Positions 1-11,390 of a DNA stretch of 64,000 bases are shown piece after piece. Within the stretch, counting starts at the first letter, position 1. Each line of letters starts with the position of its first letter. Below the pieces are notes generated by a model, which saw only the letters and a list, made by a program, of their open reading frames with translations, made no database searches and had not been told where the DNA came from. The position numbers were made by a program, and so were the translations under genes. Source of the DNA: Platycnemis pennipes (lineage: Eukaryota; Arthropoda; Insecta; Odonata; Platycnemididae); assembly GCA_933228895.1 (NCBI GenBank), contig OW121851.1, forward strand, positions 133,223,624-133,287,623. Reading direction: 5' to 3'.

Positions 1-142
1 CGTAATAAGAGAGAATCATAAGTTTTTGTGGAAGGAGAAAGACGAACCCAGGTCTTGGGGGGAAAATTTGGCGAAAAAGTACTATGACAAGCTTTTCAAG
101 GAGTATTGTATATGTGACTTACGGAGGTACAAAGAGAACAAG
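1..142 (+). CDS. FRA10AC1: FRA10AC1, internal coding exon (5' part outside window)
   Basis: This exon is open from the left edge and read in the frame starting at base 2. It encodes VIRENHKFLW near the edge, then LAKKYYDKLFKEYCI and DLRRYKENK just before a GTAAAA donor at 143. These match the conserved middle of FRA10AC1, a nuclear protein of about 300 residues. FRA10AC1 is reported to associate with spliceosomal complexes and is named after a human fragile site. The exon ends in phase 0, as the next exon requires. The start codon and amino-terminal half lie upstream of the window, and the left exon border cannot be seen. Identification rests on family resemblance recalled from knowledge; the splice sites are read directly. 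Confidence 0.9.
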
Positions 143-439
143 GTAAAATTTCTGGCGTTTTTCTGTATTAAAATACAGGGGCATGCTGTTTTCATCGTGA
201 GTAAGCCTAAAATTAATGTCAATTCTACAGGAAACCTAGATGAGCAATGGTTCACGAATATATATTTTATTTTACAAGAAACAACAGCCTCTAAGGGACC
301 TGCGTCAATGGAAATTTTACTCATAAGTTTAGCTGGTAGATCTCTTTTTTTAAAATGTATATAAACTTTTGGATTTGATTGTTTTATTTTTTCTTGAGTA
401 CATAAGAACATCTCTAACAAATTATTTTGTGTTTCAAAG

Positions 440-599
440 GTTGCTCTTCGATGGAGGATTGAAAAAGAAGTAATTGATGGCAAAGGTCAGTTTATTTGTG
501 GTGACAAGACATGCTCAGTAAAGGAGTCCTTGAAATCTTGGGAAGTCAATTTTGCTTACCATGAAGGAGGAGAAAAGAAAAATGCCCTTGTGAAATTAA
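440..599 (+). CDS. FRA10AC1: FRA10AC1, penultimate coding exon with Cys pairs
   Basis: The acceptor TTTCAAAG is at 432-439 and the donor GTAAGT starts at 600. The exon enters in phase 0 and leaves in phase 1. It encodes RWRIEKEVIDGKGQFICG, then a CGDKTC pair, ESLKSWEVNFAYHEGGEKK and NALVKLR. This is the most conserved block of the family. The CxxxxC pair here and a CPEC pair at the start of the next exon could bind zinc; that is inference. The exon is only 160 bp. It is flanked by a short intron of about 300 bp and a 5.9-kb intron loaded with transposable elements. A related 60-70 bp sequence sits on both sides of it, at about 165-235 and 770-840. Confidence 0.92.
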
Positions 600-914
600 G
601 TAAGTTCTCTCGTGAGGAGTCTAGCAAATTGTTCCTATTTTAAATTCTTATTTTGCTATCCATGTTAAATAAAAAGATCACTGTTACAATTTCCAAATAC
701 TAATCCCTTCCACACCTTCGACCACGCTTTGGGCACATTAAGTATGCCATCATCAGGGTCTGGTGTTTTTCTAGATTAAATTGCAGGGACATGCTTTTTT
801 TATCGTGAGCCAGCCTAAAATTAATTTCATAATGTTACAAAACCATTGTCGGAGGCATGGAAGGGATTACAGTTTGGAAATTGTACCAGTGATATATTTT
901 TTTTATTCAACATG

Positions 915-2389
915 GATATCAGTAACTGAATCCGATAACTATAGACCAATCTCTATCCTGTCTGTTTTCTCAAAAATTTTTGAAAAACTCATGTATAACC
1001 GCATTGTAAATTATCTTGGAAAATATAATTTGTTGCATGTAGCTCAGCATGGTTTCAGAAAGGGTAAATCCACAACAACAGCTGCATTCCATCTTGTCAA
1101 TACCATATGCCAGTCCCTAAACAAACATGAAATGGTCACAGGTATTTTCTTTGACCTGAGTAAGGCATTTGACACATTGGATCATAGCATTTTATCCAGT
1201 AAATTAATACATATTGGTATAATTGGTAATGCTCATTCATGGATTATGTCATACCTCTCTAATCGCAAGCAAATTGTCCAATACAGAAGTAAGTCTAAGA
1301 TGGGAATAAACACCTATAAATCTGGTACTCTTGAAACAAGTTGCGGTGTTCCTGAGGGTTCTATTTTGGGACCACTTTTGTTTATAATTTTTATAAATGA
1401 CCTTCCTCTTTCATTGCCCAATTGCAGTGCAATTTTATATGCAGATGACACTTCCTCCATAAACTCTGGGATGACCTTGGATGACCTGTCTATCAGCACA
1501 AGGCACACCTTAAACAGTATGGTGAATTGGTGTCTCGAAAACAACCTGATCCTTAACAACAGTAAATCTTGATTCATGCAATTTCACTGTAAAATATCAC
1601 CACCAACATCTACCTTACTATTAAGAATCAATAATGAGAGTATTCATCGCTCTTCTTCCACTGACTTTCTTGGTTTTCATCTTAGTGAGGATCTTGATTG
1701 GTCGCTCCATATTAATAAAATTATACGGAAAATCTCGACTGGCATTTTCATGCTAAGGAAACTAGCCCCAATTACCTCAACTGACACTTTAAAACTAGTC
1801 TATTATGCTGCAATTCATTCCCACCTGTCCTACGGGATTATCTTCTGGGGTAACAGTAGTGCTGCAATTAAAGCTTTCTCTTCTCAAAAAAGATCAGTTA
1901 AAGCCATTGTTAGAGTGTCCATTAGAGCACCTGGAAGACCTCTCTTCAAAGCACTAAATATACTTACTCTACCTTGTTTGTATATTTTACAATGCTGCAC
2001 CTTCGTAAAAAGTAATCCCTCCCTGTTTCCACCAAGTTCAACCATTCATCAGCACTCCACTCGTTCCAAGAACCACATTCACCTTCATAGTTATAATCTG
2101 ACTGCTGCCCAACATGGACCGCATCACTCTGCATCCGTTGTATACAATAAATTGCCCCAAACAATTAAGTTAATAAAATCTCCTTATACTTTCAAATGCC
2201 AATTAAAGAAAATGTTGCTCAACAAAGGCTACTACAGTGTAAATGAATATTTTTCTGACAGTCTATAATATTTGTATTATAAATGTTTGTATTGTGTAAA
2301 ATGTTTTTTGTATTTTTATATGTTTTCATGACTATGTTCTATGTCAAATTCTTGACCAACGGAACAATAAATATTATTATTATTATTAT
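915..2389 (+). mobile_element. 5'-truncated Jockey/CR1-like non-LTR retrotransposon, one in-frame stop
   Basis: Reverse transcriptase of a non-LTR element, sitting in the FRA10AC1 intron. Reading in one frame: ESDNYRPISILSVFSKIFEK, QHGFRKGKSTT, FFDLSKAFDTLDH, GVPEGSILGPLLF, the catalytic box YADDT, and a carboxyl domain with DFLGFHLSEDLDW and the end LKKMLLNKGYY, stopping at 2268. The frame is broken only by one TGA at 1570-1572. The endonuclease and first RT blocks are missing, so the copy is 5'-truncated near 915. The 3' end has AATAAA and an (ATT)n tail to about 2389, typical of this superfamily. The exact clade is not resolved. It is distinct from the L2-like family of the right half. Confidence 0.88.
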
Positions 2390-2399
2390 CAATCGTTTT

Positions 2400-5300
2400 C
2401 ACGAAGTAAAAACTGATATGCTCTCATATCTTGGTTTGCTCTTGGTAACCGTTATACAGAGAAATTTAAACTAGAACCCACAAACGTCTTTCCTCAAACC
2501 AACCCTGTGGTTGATATATGTGGAAGATACATTCTTAGTCTGGCCATGTGGATGAGGAATCTTGAGTAGCCTTTTGCAACACCTCAATAGGTATCATCCA
2601 CCCATATGCTTCACATTGTAAGTCAAAGAAAATGGAACACTTCCCTTCCTTGATGTTGCAGTTAAAAGACAGAAAGATGGAATGTTAACTCGCAGTTTTT
2701 ATCGAAAGAAGGCTCTTACTGACAACTACTTATATGCCAAGTCACACCACAGTCGAAATCAAAAAGCATCAGTAATTTAAAAACTATCGGAATGCACCAG
2801 AAGTATATCTCAGCATTCAAGCTGGAGCAAGGAAGGAAAACACTTAACTAATGTCCTGTTTTCAAACAGTTATTCCACCGAACAGATGAAGAAATTCCCT
2901 GGCCAGATGTGTTAACATGGATTTGTAGCATTACCTTACATTGCTGGAGTCACTGATCATATTTGCAGAATTTTGAAGAAATATGACATCATTTGCCATT
3001 TTTATACTGGAATGAGGATATGGGTACAAAATTCTTGCTAGGGTAAGAGACTGGCTCCCAAGTAGGGTTCCCATCTGTCCTGTTTTTGCCAGGACAGTCC
3101 AGTTTGTAAGGAAAAAGTCCCAGGCTAATTCCTAGAGTCCCATTATTTTTTAAAGTATCTTTCAGTAAAAAATAAATAAATTCACCTTATTAGTACTTGT
3201 TTCAATCAACTATTGACAATAATAATAATAATCACTGGTGTTTTACATGATATAAAGAACTGGAGGCTGTGTTCTTTCTTTCCATTGTAATTAGAATTAA
3301 TGTTGATACTAGGTCATTGTGGCAATGAATGAGCAGCATAACTATAAAACTAATTATATTTGTCCTGTCCCATTTTTTTTTCAAAATGTCCCAGGTTTTA
3401 TAAGTAAAAATTTCACAATGTCCCAGATTTTGAGAAAAAATTACATAATTTTCCCATATGGGAATCATACTCCCAAGCCTAATTCACAAAGGCATGTATT
3501 GAATCCTATGAAGATGTAGAAAAATTATATTTTGGTGAATCTGGTCAGATAGTTTGCACAACATATCAAGGAGCATGAAAGGGCGATGAGGTACCAGGAT
3601 AAGGGTGGTCAGGATACCAGGTACTGAAAGCAAAGCAAGAATTTAAAATGCCACTACACACTGAACATTTTAAATGAACTGAATTGTAGCTATAAATAAA
3701 TGCTCTGTAACTAAACTATACCAGAATCAATGTCTGATTCAACCAGGCATTTCACTATGCACTCTATTCCCGACTTTTTCACTTGACAGATTAGGTCTGG
3801 TACAATTTGACAAATATAACACAACCTATCATGCTCTGATGGAATTGTTGGTTAAATCTTCACCAATGGTCATCATCACCATTAACCTTTTTCTAATCAC
3901 TGCCTGCAAACAATGGGGTTGAACAACTTGGGAACAACATATGGGAAAAATGGGACAGGTCAAATATAAAACTCATAGAAAGTTCAGTGTAGCTCTCTTA
4001 ATACCCTTTTTAAAAATTACCTTGGCTAATTTTAGTACCATCGTCATTTTCTCTAAAAATATTTATAGATAATAAGTAGAGATGAGTCGATACCAAAATT
4101 TATCAATTCTCAATACCGATTCCAGTTCCTAAAAATTCGATTCTCGATACCGATATACCATCAATACTTATGTACCTATTTTTACTTAGTTTTCCTATAC
4201 ATTATTGCAAAACTGTACCATGAAATCTATAAGTACAATTATGTAAAAAAAAATTGAGTACAGTAAGTCCTCGACTTATGCGGTTAATTCGTCCCAAAAA
4301 TTTCTGTGTAAGTCGAAATCTATGTTAATTGCAACACAATAACTTATCTATCCATTTTTGAACCAGTTTTTACTGTGATTCTCGGCAATCGGCAACAATT
4401 ACAGAAAATGCCATCCTTTGAGAGGCCATTAAGTTAACATGATTCAACAACTCTGAGAGTAACGCATTGCAGTAACGCAATATTTTTACCTACATAATAT
4501 GTACCTACACATTACTTAATCTTATCTCCATTGATCCAGATTCTGATGGGATCCTTTGAAAAACTGATCCCATTCCTTAATTCAATATTGAACTTCCATC
4601 TGCTACATGTACCTCGTGAATATGCAATAAAATTTTCCAATAGTTCTCAACAGGGGGTTATATGTCTCATTTAAGTGGCTCCACAATTTACAAGCAATTT
4701 ACCTTTTTTGTGGGAAAAATTTATCTGCCTTTTAGAGCACAATGCCTAGAATTCTCTTACTATAACATTTTCAGCATTCCTGCACTCATCTACCTTCTTG
4801 TTTTCATATCTTGGTTTCTCTTTTTGTGGTCACTTGCTTCATCTTATAGGTTTTTTGCAGTACTGCATAATTGCCCATATGTTATTCAGGTTTCTGTACA
4901 TTCTACTGTTTTCTTTAAGACATGGAATGTCTTAAAAAATTATTAACAGATTTATTTCTCTCTTGAAGGTGACGAAGGAGTGTCACAGGTATCACAGCTT
5001 CATTGGATTACCTCAAAGTACAAACTGAGATTTTTCAGTTTCATTGAGTGCAGTCAGATCAATAGGTACTGACCGAATTTTCAATTTTTGGACTTGCTGA
5101 GGACCTCGTGGAACCACATCATCATATTCATCTACCATAATCTCAATAGCTGTGCTTGCTTTACTACATTTTGTTGTACTTATCCTAATATCACCTAATT
5201 TCTGCAGAGTTGATCTTGGTGGTTTCTTTGGATTTGAGATTAAATCAATGAGTGCTCTGTGCCTTACAATATGGAAGGAGAGTTAATGTTAATGAGTATA

Positions 5301-5440
5301 TAAAATGCTACGACTTTTTGTAATTCTATTTGTTGAACGATTTTAGCACTGAGCAATTTAATCATTGCTATGTTTGAAAAATATGTTCTGCAAACTGTAT
5401 CATATCATGTATATTTATGCAGGAAGAGGCAGTAATGAAA
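2400..5440. other. FRA10AC1 intron, mostly unassigned
   Basis: Outside the MITE-like copy at 3064-3470, nothing coding is seen. Around 4080-4180 there is an A/T-rich piece with repeated TCGATACCGAT-like motifs. At 4260-4330 a segment starts CAGTAAGTCCTCGACTTATG, which looks like the end of a DNA transposon whose partner end I did not find. Confidence 0.5.
3064..3470. repeat. MITE-like repeat, family 2, copy 1
   Basis: An approximately 400-bp noncoding repeat related along most of its length to 27380-27752. Shared blocks include tttttttcaaaatgtcccag-like text and a run of ATA/AAT triplets. Copy 1 starts AGGGTTCCCAT and copy 2 ends ATGGGAACCCT, which suggests short terminal inverted repeats. 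No coding capacity is seen. Confidence 0.6.
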
Positions 5441-5445
5441 TTCTT

Positions 5446-5584
5446 CTCTAGAGGCCTTAAAGGACAAGATGTTACCCATCTGCTGTGCAACAATGTCACA
5501 AACTGTCCGGGTATTGTGCACAGTGCCACTATTCACGGAGTGTATTGCAGGCGGGTAACATCTTATCCTTTAAGGCCCCTAGAG
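5446..5584. repeat. Foldback with 32-bp arms
   Basis: The left arm at 5446-5477 (CTCTAGAGGCCTTAAAGG..GTTACCC) is the near-perfect reverse complement of 5553-5584 (GGGTAACATC..GGCCCCTAGAG). The spacer is about 75 bp. It is probably a small foldback element or the joint of an inverted duplication. Confidence 0.8.
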
Positions 5585-5594
5585 TTCCACAGGG

Positions 5595-5672
5595 GAAAAG
5601 GTAGCTTAATGGTAGAGAACCTGGTGGAAATCAGGGGTCCTGGTTTGATTCCCGGTCAAGGTGGATTTCTTC
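5595..5672 (+). repeat. tRNA-like SINE head fragment
   Basis: The text has an A-box-like TAGCTTAATGGTAGAG and, about 35 bases later, a B-box-like GGTTTGATTCCC. The distance fits an RNA polymerase III promoter. No acceptor stem or CCA-adjacent pairing is clear, so this is a SINE head or tRNA relic and not a tRNA gene. Confidence 0.5.
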
Positions 5673-5695
5673 CTTGTGGAAATTCTGCTATTGTG

Positions 5696-6229
5696 AATGG
5701 GGTCGTTAACCATATTATTTTTATTGCCGAATCTGATAGAGTTTGTAAAATAAAAAGACCCGTAATTTTCCGTTTTTTGATCCGTCCATTATTTCCCGAG
5801 TTATAAGCGGCGAAAAACATGTTTTTAACCCTTTCGGAAAAGTGGGCATGGTGCAACCTCTGACGTATATCGACTTCGTCCAATCACAACTGAGCCCGCG
5901 AAGCTACTTTGCCTTATCGCAATGGGGGGGACTCAGCTGACTCGGCCAATGTAGCGATTGCGACAGCATCTATGCGAGGAGACCTTCCGAGAACCCCCTC
6001 CACTCCCTTCCCCTCCCCCAAAAGCAGTCAAGGATGGGAGGAAAATGACATCAATGTTATCACAGCAGCATTTTCGGTGGGTGTCACCTTTTGCTTATTT
6101 TAATTTTTGATTTATGAGTGAATGGTTGTGGTTAGAAGATTAATTTTTTCACTAAAATTTGTTTTTCGTTTCCATATAACGATTTCGTGTACAAAATTGT
6201 AATTTCGGTTCCGAGTAAATGCCCCCATT
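5696..6229 (+). mobile_element. MITE family 1, full-length copy (534 bp)
   Basis: The element begins AATGGGGTCGTTAACC and ends GAGTAAATGCCCCCATT, so the ends form an imperfect terminal inverted repeat (AATGGGG.CGTT.AC). A copy of almost identical length lies in opposite orientation at 29649-30183, and a partial one at 21783. Internal hallmarks are ATAAGCGGCGAAAAA, AACCCTTTCGGAAAAG and a CpG-rich centre. It has no transposase and is a non-autonomous DNA transposon of unknown superfamily. Confidence 0.85.
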
Positions 6230-6537
6230 ACAACGGGTGACTCCAGTAAGGTATTCACCCCTAGTTTGCAAACCTTGAAGGAATTCTTCAGATTCATAAA
6301 GAGGTTTCAAATTAATAGTAAGCTCATTATCCTCATCTTAGTTTCATAACATGTTGTCATATGCTTATCATTCATGTCTGTTTTTGTAGCAAGGCCATTT
6401 AGGAAACTGAATACCCAGCCCATATACACACAATATGTTCATTACTCAATCTTTGAATACTGAAGTTAAAACCAAGTACTATTTATCACTATTGTTGTAG
6501 TGATCAGATTTGGTGACCATTTTCAATATTATTCCAG

Positions 6538-6857
6538 GACTCTGCCCAGAATGCTCCCAGAAGCTGAACTTCCACAGCCAAAAGAGAGAAGTTACAAGAA
6601 TGAAGAGAAAGTCTGGCACCCATTCCTCTGAACCTCCTCCCAAGCGAAAGAAAGATGAGGCTCTAGCCAAGGATAGCAGTGAGACAACACAGCCTTGCCA
6701 GATGCCATCAGATCCTTCTCTGCTGCTTGTGAAAACTGAGCCACAGAGTGAAGAGGAATCAGAGGCTAGTATCTGGAAGGCATCCAATGCTACTAGTGAG
6801 GAAGAGAAATCCAGGGAAGAAGAATTTGAAGAATACTTGCAGGATCTGTTTATGTAG
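6538..6857 (+). CDS. FRA10AC1: FRA10AC1, terminal coding exon and stop
   Basis: The acceptor is ATTCCAG at 6531-6537. Two bases complete the Arg codon split from the previous exon, giving R-LCPECSQKLNF, the second Cys pair of the family. A Lys/Arg-rich stretch follows (TRMKRKSG, PPPKRKKDEA), a likely nuclear localisation signal. The tail is acidic and serine-rich and ends in EEEFEEYLQDLFM, the characteristic carboxyl end of FRA10AC1, before TAG at 6855-6857. The previous coding exon is about 5.9 kb upstream. The exon is intact and codon use is ordinary, so the gene looks functional despite the transposons in its intron. Confidence 0.93.
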
Positions 6858-6885
6858 CTTTTGATTATACATATTTATTTTTGTA

Positions 6886-6891
6886 AATAAA
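6886..6891 (+). promoter_or_regulatory. FRA10AC1: FRA10AC1 polyadenylation signal
   Basis: A canonical AATAAA lies 29 bases after the FRA10AC1 stop, followed by T/G-rich sequence. It implies a very short 3' UTR. Confidence 0.75.
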
Positions 6892-6899
6892 GTACATGC

Positions 6900-7340
6900 T
6901 CCATATCAGTGTTTACCACAGATATAGAGATGGTGTTTACTAAAAAAATTGGCTTTCAGTTTTTCATTTCACCACTATAATATATTTTTAAAATTTACAT
7001 GCGAGCTTCCTATTCTTCCCCGTTTATATTTATGTGTGTGTAAAGTATTACCAATATTTCGGTGGTCACCATCACCTTTCTTGAGGAGGAGGAATTATTA
7101 AAAGTATTATTAGTGTATAAGTTGAAACCAAGGCTTTGAATGATTTGAGGCTATATAAAAAATCATCCCAGAGACGAATTTGCTGGGACGGAGAGGGGTT
7201 GGGATGAGACGCATTGAAATCAGGACAGGAATGGATGAAAATTTAAACAATGCAAAAGTAAACAAACCACGTTATTGCTGTAAATGTGTACAGATATCTG
7301 GTCTAATCATACATGATATACTATGTAGTAATGTATAGTA
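6900..7340. other. Intergenic, nothing recognised
   Basis: A/T-rich sequence downstream of FRA10AC1. No open frame or repeat partner was noticed. Confidence 0.4.
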
Positions 7341-7344
7341 TCAT

Positions 7345-7702
7345 ATATGTGGTGCCAGCGGGCCTTCCCACCGGTGGCGCCGACAATTACCGCTGCGGCA
7401 ACGACTACGAACCCGGTCGGCGAACTCGTACTGTGCTCGCCGACTGGGGAGACCCCGTCCGCCGAAGCAGGAGAACCAAGAAGCAGCCGAGACGGTTCCC
7501 GGCGTGCTAAAGGCAGTCACTCTCGCTTAGTCAGTCTGACGAGCTGGTCGTGGAAAGCAGCCCAGCGTTTGTTACCCGACTCGTAATAAATTTCTTAAGC
7601 GTGACACGCGTGGAGTTAATAATTTCGCCTTCTCCTCCTCCGCATAAATTAAAGGTTCGCGACACCCCCAAGAATCTAAAGTGGTGACCCCAGCATCTAC
7701 TA
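7345..7702 (+). mobile_element. LTR-like GC-rich remnant with PBS-like motif
   Basis: A sharply bounded GC- and CpG-rich island in A/T-rich DNA. It contains an AATAAA at 7586-7591 and ends with AAAGTGGTGACCCCAGC. TGGTGACCCC resembles the tRNA primer-binding site that follows the 5' LTR of many Ty3/Gypsy-type elements. No gag or pol follows, so this would be a decayed 5' end. The alternative is an unrelated CpG island. The superfamily is inferred from the motif only. Confidence 0.45.
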
Positions 7703-7709
7703 TACATAC

Positions 7710-8625
7710 CCAACGTCTACTAATGTATGAATCCAGGAAGAAATAGGTGCATGATGTAGCATACTAATATTACAATATCAAGTGGCAGTATTATAACATA
7801 AATTTTTTAACATTCATCAGCTCTATTTTTTAATAATATTTTCGACCATGGAGGAAAGGCTTTCATAAATGTAACTATAAGTAAATCCCTGAAAAGTATC
7901 CTTGTTTATAGGCAACTAACAATGCTCCCTCTAAAAATAGATAACAATATCTTTCAACTTCGATTTTCACTCAAATAATAGATGGTACACCTGTAAATCG
8001 TCGGAAGCGGTGATCTTACTCCTTAAAATAGTACCTCAATTAACGATATTATTTGCATGTGAAGGGATGCAAAAACTCAATTTAAACCATTGGTAGCGTA
8101 GCGAGGGCTTCAAAAATCCTGGCGCTCGTTTCACCGAGAGAGGGCAGGAGAGTAGGAAAGTAAATTCAAAGTTCAGCAATAGATGGCTACTGCAAGAAAG
8201 TGAAATCAAGGAATAGTTTATGTAATTTATAGAGATTATTTATGATGATATGGTGGTAATAAAGTGTGTACGCAAAAGAACAATGAATAAGTTAACGAAT
8301 AAAATATTTAAAATCCCCCCCCTCTGAGCAAGTCCATCTGTTTCATTTCTTCCTCTTTCTACATAGTGATTATTCACTAATTTTCCTCATTCACTTACTT
8401 AATTCTGGATGCATGCAGGTAGGGATTCCTCCGTCGCAATCCCCAAATTTACTTACCAGGGGCGGGTGCAATGAATTTTTTAGGCTCCCCCTTGCCCTAT
8501 GGTGGAAATCTCACAGGGTGGGAGGGCTATATAGGACATTACTCTGTTATAGTAGTCTCAATAGCCAAAACAACAATCTTACACCATTTCTTCAAAATGA
8601 TTTTAGTTCATTAACATATTAAAAT
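7710..8625. other. Intergenic, unassigned
   Basis: A/T-rich sequence without a convincing coding frame. Short G/C-rich islets occur at about 8450-8530 but have no partner in the window. Confidence 0.4.
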
Positions 8626-8627
8626 AT

Positions 8628-9911
8628 ACTGGCGGAAGGATCCCGTTGAAATTCAACGGGTGTGAGAAAAGTCAAATGTATGAATAATATTAATATTTAT
8701 TGCAAAGCACGAATCCCAACTTGGAATATGGAGCTATCTTTCGCTCCAAAACAAAAAAGGCCAACGGAAATACATAAATGCTATCAGTTATGAAACATCA
8801 CTCTTACAAAAATGGGAATACTGTTCCCATATTCTAGGTGAAGGTGCCCATTGATGTTTAGCGGAAGGAGAAATTTTATATTTACCCATTGTATTTCGAC
8901 ATTTCAACATTTTTCATGAAGGTGCGGAAAAACTTGTGTTACGAAGTTGAGTATGGCTTAAAATCAGTGTCGGAATCATAAATATGATTTAAACCATTGT
9001 AAACTTATCATTTCAGCCAGTATTCATATTGTGCCCTATTATAAATATACTTACATGTCGACCTATCTTACATATATTTAAGTTCCATATTTACGCGCAC
9101 CTATAAGACCAATTATGTTTTACGTCAATGCTCAATTTTTGTTAAACTATCTCAAATCTCAAACTACATAAATCCACAACGTTTTCGAAGAAGTTTTATT
9201 TTTGCCTTTTATGACTCAGGTCGTTGAAAATGCACAAACACGCAAAGAAATTTAAAAATAAAACTATTAAATACTCCTAATTTTAGCGAACGCAAACCTT
9301 CTTAAATCTATGAATAGCGCTAGTAGTCAGCACGGATATATGTGCAGAAAGAAATGTCCGACCACGCCTCAAGAATCAGCGGCAAAAACCTACTTTAACA
9401 TCTTCCATTATCCTCGTGAAAAGCGCAATGCAGTTCACGTCATACGACGCAATGTATAAGCATCCACGATCTCGGGAACGACAATGGAAAAGGTCTTAGC
9501 AACGCTCAGAAAAGGACCGAAAAAACAGTAACTTTCAGCGTAAATTACATGATTTACAGAAATCTCGAATATACAGAATAAATCGGTTGAAAGAATAAGA
9601 AAGTTTGAACATTTTTCCGTTAAATACAAAAAGAATGAAATAAATCGATTAACATTTAGTAATTTTACTGAGCGAAAGAAAAAACCCATGCACTTCCATA
9701 AATTGAAAAAGTCCATTTGAACCAAGGTAAACACATTATTGACCTCAGGAATCGAACCCGGGACTTGACAAAAACGGGAATAGTTTTCCCGGGCCTTTCA
9801 GAGGGCTAGAAACACAATGCAGTTTACGGCATCTCTCTAGGATGAACCGTTTGCGAGATAGAGGGGGGGACGGACGGACAGACGGACACTTCCCAAATTA
9901 TATATATATAG
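8628..9911. repeat. Unclassified transposon-like segment
   Basis: The left part carries a 19-bp near-palindrome CCCGTTGAAATTCAACGGG at about 8643-8661. The right part has a second hairpin-prone stretch (AACGGGAATAGTTTTCCCG, about 9772-9790), then a GGACGGACGGACAGACGGAC run and a TATATATATAG tail at about 9899-9911. Such a GGAC run plus TA tail resembles element termini, but no coding frame supports a class. Confidence 0.35.
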
Positions 9912-10419
9912 ATAGGTACATTTCATTGGCAGGTCTTGCCCGCCCGAGAACCAGCCCATACCCTCTGTGCAGAGCATGTTGCAGGTGGCTGGTGCGAAAA
10001 GTACCAGTTAGTCTTTGCCACAAATAAAGACATCACTCGCACTTCATTTCAACCACTGTCTCCGCAGTAGACAAGCTTGAGTTTACTCAATGTACATTGA
10101 TTAGACAAAACCAGTGGAAAATTAGCATTAACATTAGTAAAAATGTTTACGGTGTCACCAAAAATATAGAAAATCACACAATTGCACATTATTAGTTACC
10201 TACTACTACCAAATCATGCATGCCATAATGCCCTCTATCGTGCATTGACTGATTTAACCTAATTTCTCTCCCCGAATAAAACCAAGTTGAGACTTTCAGA
10301 ATACCTCTGTGGGGAAAGTAAGTCAACCAGTATGTAACTTAAGCCTACAGAGATACTACAAGCCTTTCACCATTACTGCCTAGTACCAGCGCGTTTTTCC
10401 AAAAGATTATTAACGCACT
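9912..10419. other. Intergenic, unassigned
   Basis: No coding frame or repeat partner recognised. The RNase H remnant follows directly. Confidence 0.35.
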
Positions 10420-11110
10420 TCACCGCTGTTTACACGGACAGTTCGAAGACAGAGGAGGCATTTGCGTGTACAGTGACCTCAGTCCACCACGGAGTCATCA
10501 GGGCAAGTTTGAATCTAATGTGTAGTATATACACAGCACGCGATTATCTGCGCTGGATTAAGGGATGCAATGCCTCCTTTCTAGCCTGCAGTGACTCCAT
10601 GAGTTCACTACAGGCCATTTCCCGATTATTGGATATTCAATGTAGGCTAATGTCCCTCGATAGAAAGGGAATTCATATCAAATTCTTATGGGTTCCTGGG
10701 CATGTCGGGATAGCAGTGAATGGGGCAGCGGACTCCACCGCTAAAAAGGCATTGCGAGAGGCCAACACTGCCATTGCACAAGTACCTGTGGTGGATCTGA
10801 GGGCTGTATTGAGGAACATATGCCTCCAGCAGTGGAGGGAAACGTGGAATCAGCAAACAACAAATAAGTTACGTGAAATTAAGGCCGACATAACAATGTG
10901 GACCTCTTCAGTTGGGAGGAAGTTGTCATCACACGGGTAAGAATAGGGCACAGTGCCCTGACCCACTCCTACCTCTTTAGGGAGAAGAAGATCCAACCCC
11001 GTTGCGATCGGTGTGACTCCCCCCAGTGTGATGTGTATCGTGCTGTGCGAGAAAGATTGAATGTTGTGGGCAGTCTAGGACAAATCCTAGGCAAAGACCC
11101 CAACCCCAAG
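10420..11110 (+). mobile_element. Non-LTR retrotransposon RNase H remnant, frameshifted
   Basis: Two overlapping frames together resemble the RNase H domain and tail of I/R1-type non-LTR elements. Around 10434 the text reads VYTDSSKTEEAF (first catalytic Asp). Then come CSDSMSSLQAIS and FLWVPGHVGIAVNGAADSTA (later catalytic block), and after a frame change near 10910, VRIGHSALTHSYLFREKK and CDRC. Upstream reverse transcriptase is absent. It stops where the TTTTAAAA-type repeat begins, at about 11112. Confidence 0.75.
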
Positions 11111-11111
11111 T

Positions 11112-11390
11112 AGCAAAATCTTATGAATAAATTATTTTAAAATATGTTGAAAAATATTTTAAAATCATTTTAAAATTATTTTAAAATAATGTTCACTTTA
11201 TTTTTTTTGTGTTTAAAATATTTTAAAATCATTTTAAAATGATTTCTTCATAAGTTTAAAATATTTTAAAATTATTTTAAAACGATTTCTTCATAAGTAT
11301 AAAACATTTTAAAATATACTTTAAAATATTTTTAACTTATGAAGAAATCATTTTAAAATAATTTATTATATTTTTTTCCAAATCTTTTAT
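11112..11390. repeat. TTTTAAAA-type A/T repeat block 1
   Basis: Dense ATTTTAAAAT palindromic words. One inverted pair is clear: ATGATTTCTTCATAAGTTT near 11239 and AACTTATGAAGAAATCAT near 11334. The block opens with TAGCAAAATCTTATGA. A related TAGCAAAATTCATGA occurs on the opposite strand near 14045-14070, so this may be one end of a larger element. Confidence 0.6.

Noticed and set aside
5595..5672. Functional tRNA gene
   Set aside because: A and B boxes are present but no matching acceptor stem can be drawn; it fits a SINE head or tRNA relic.
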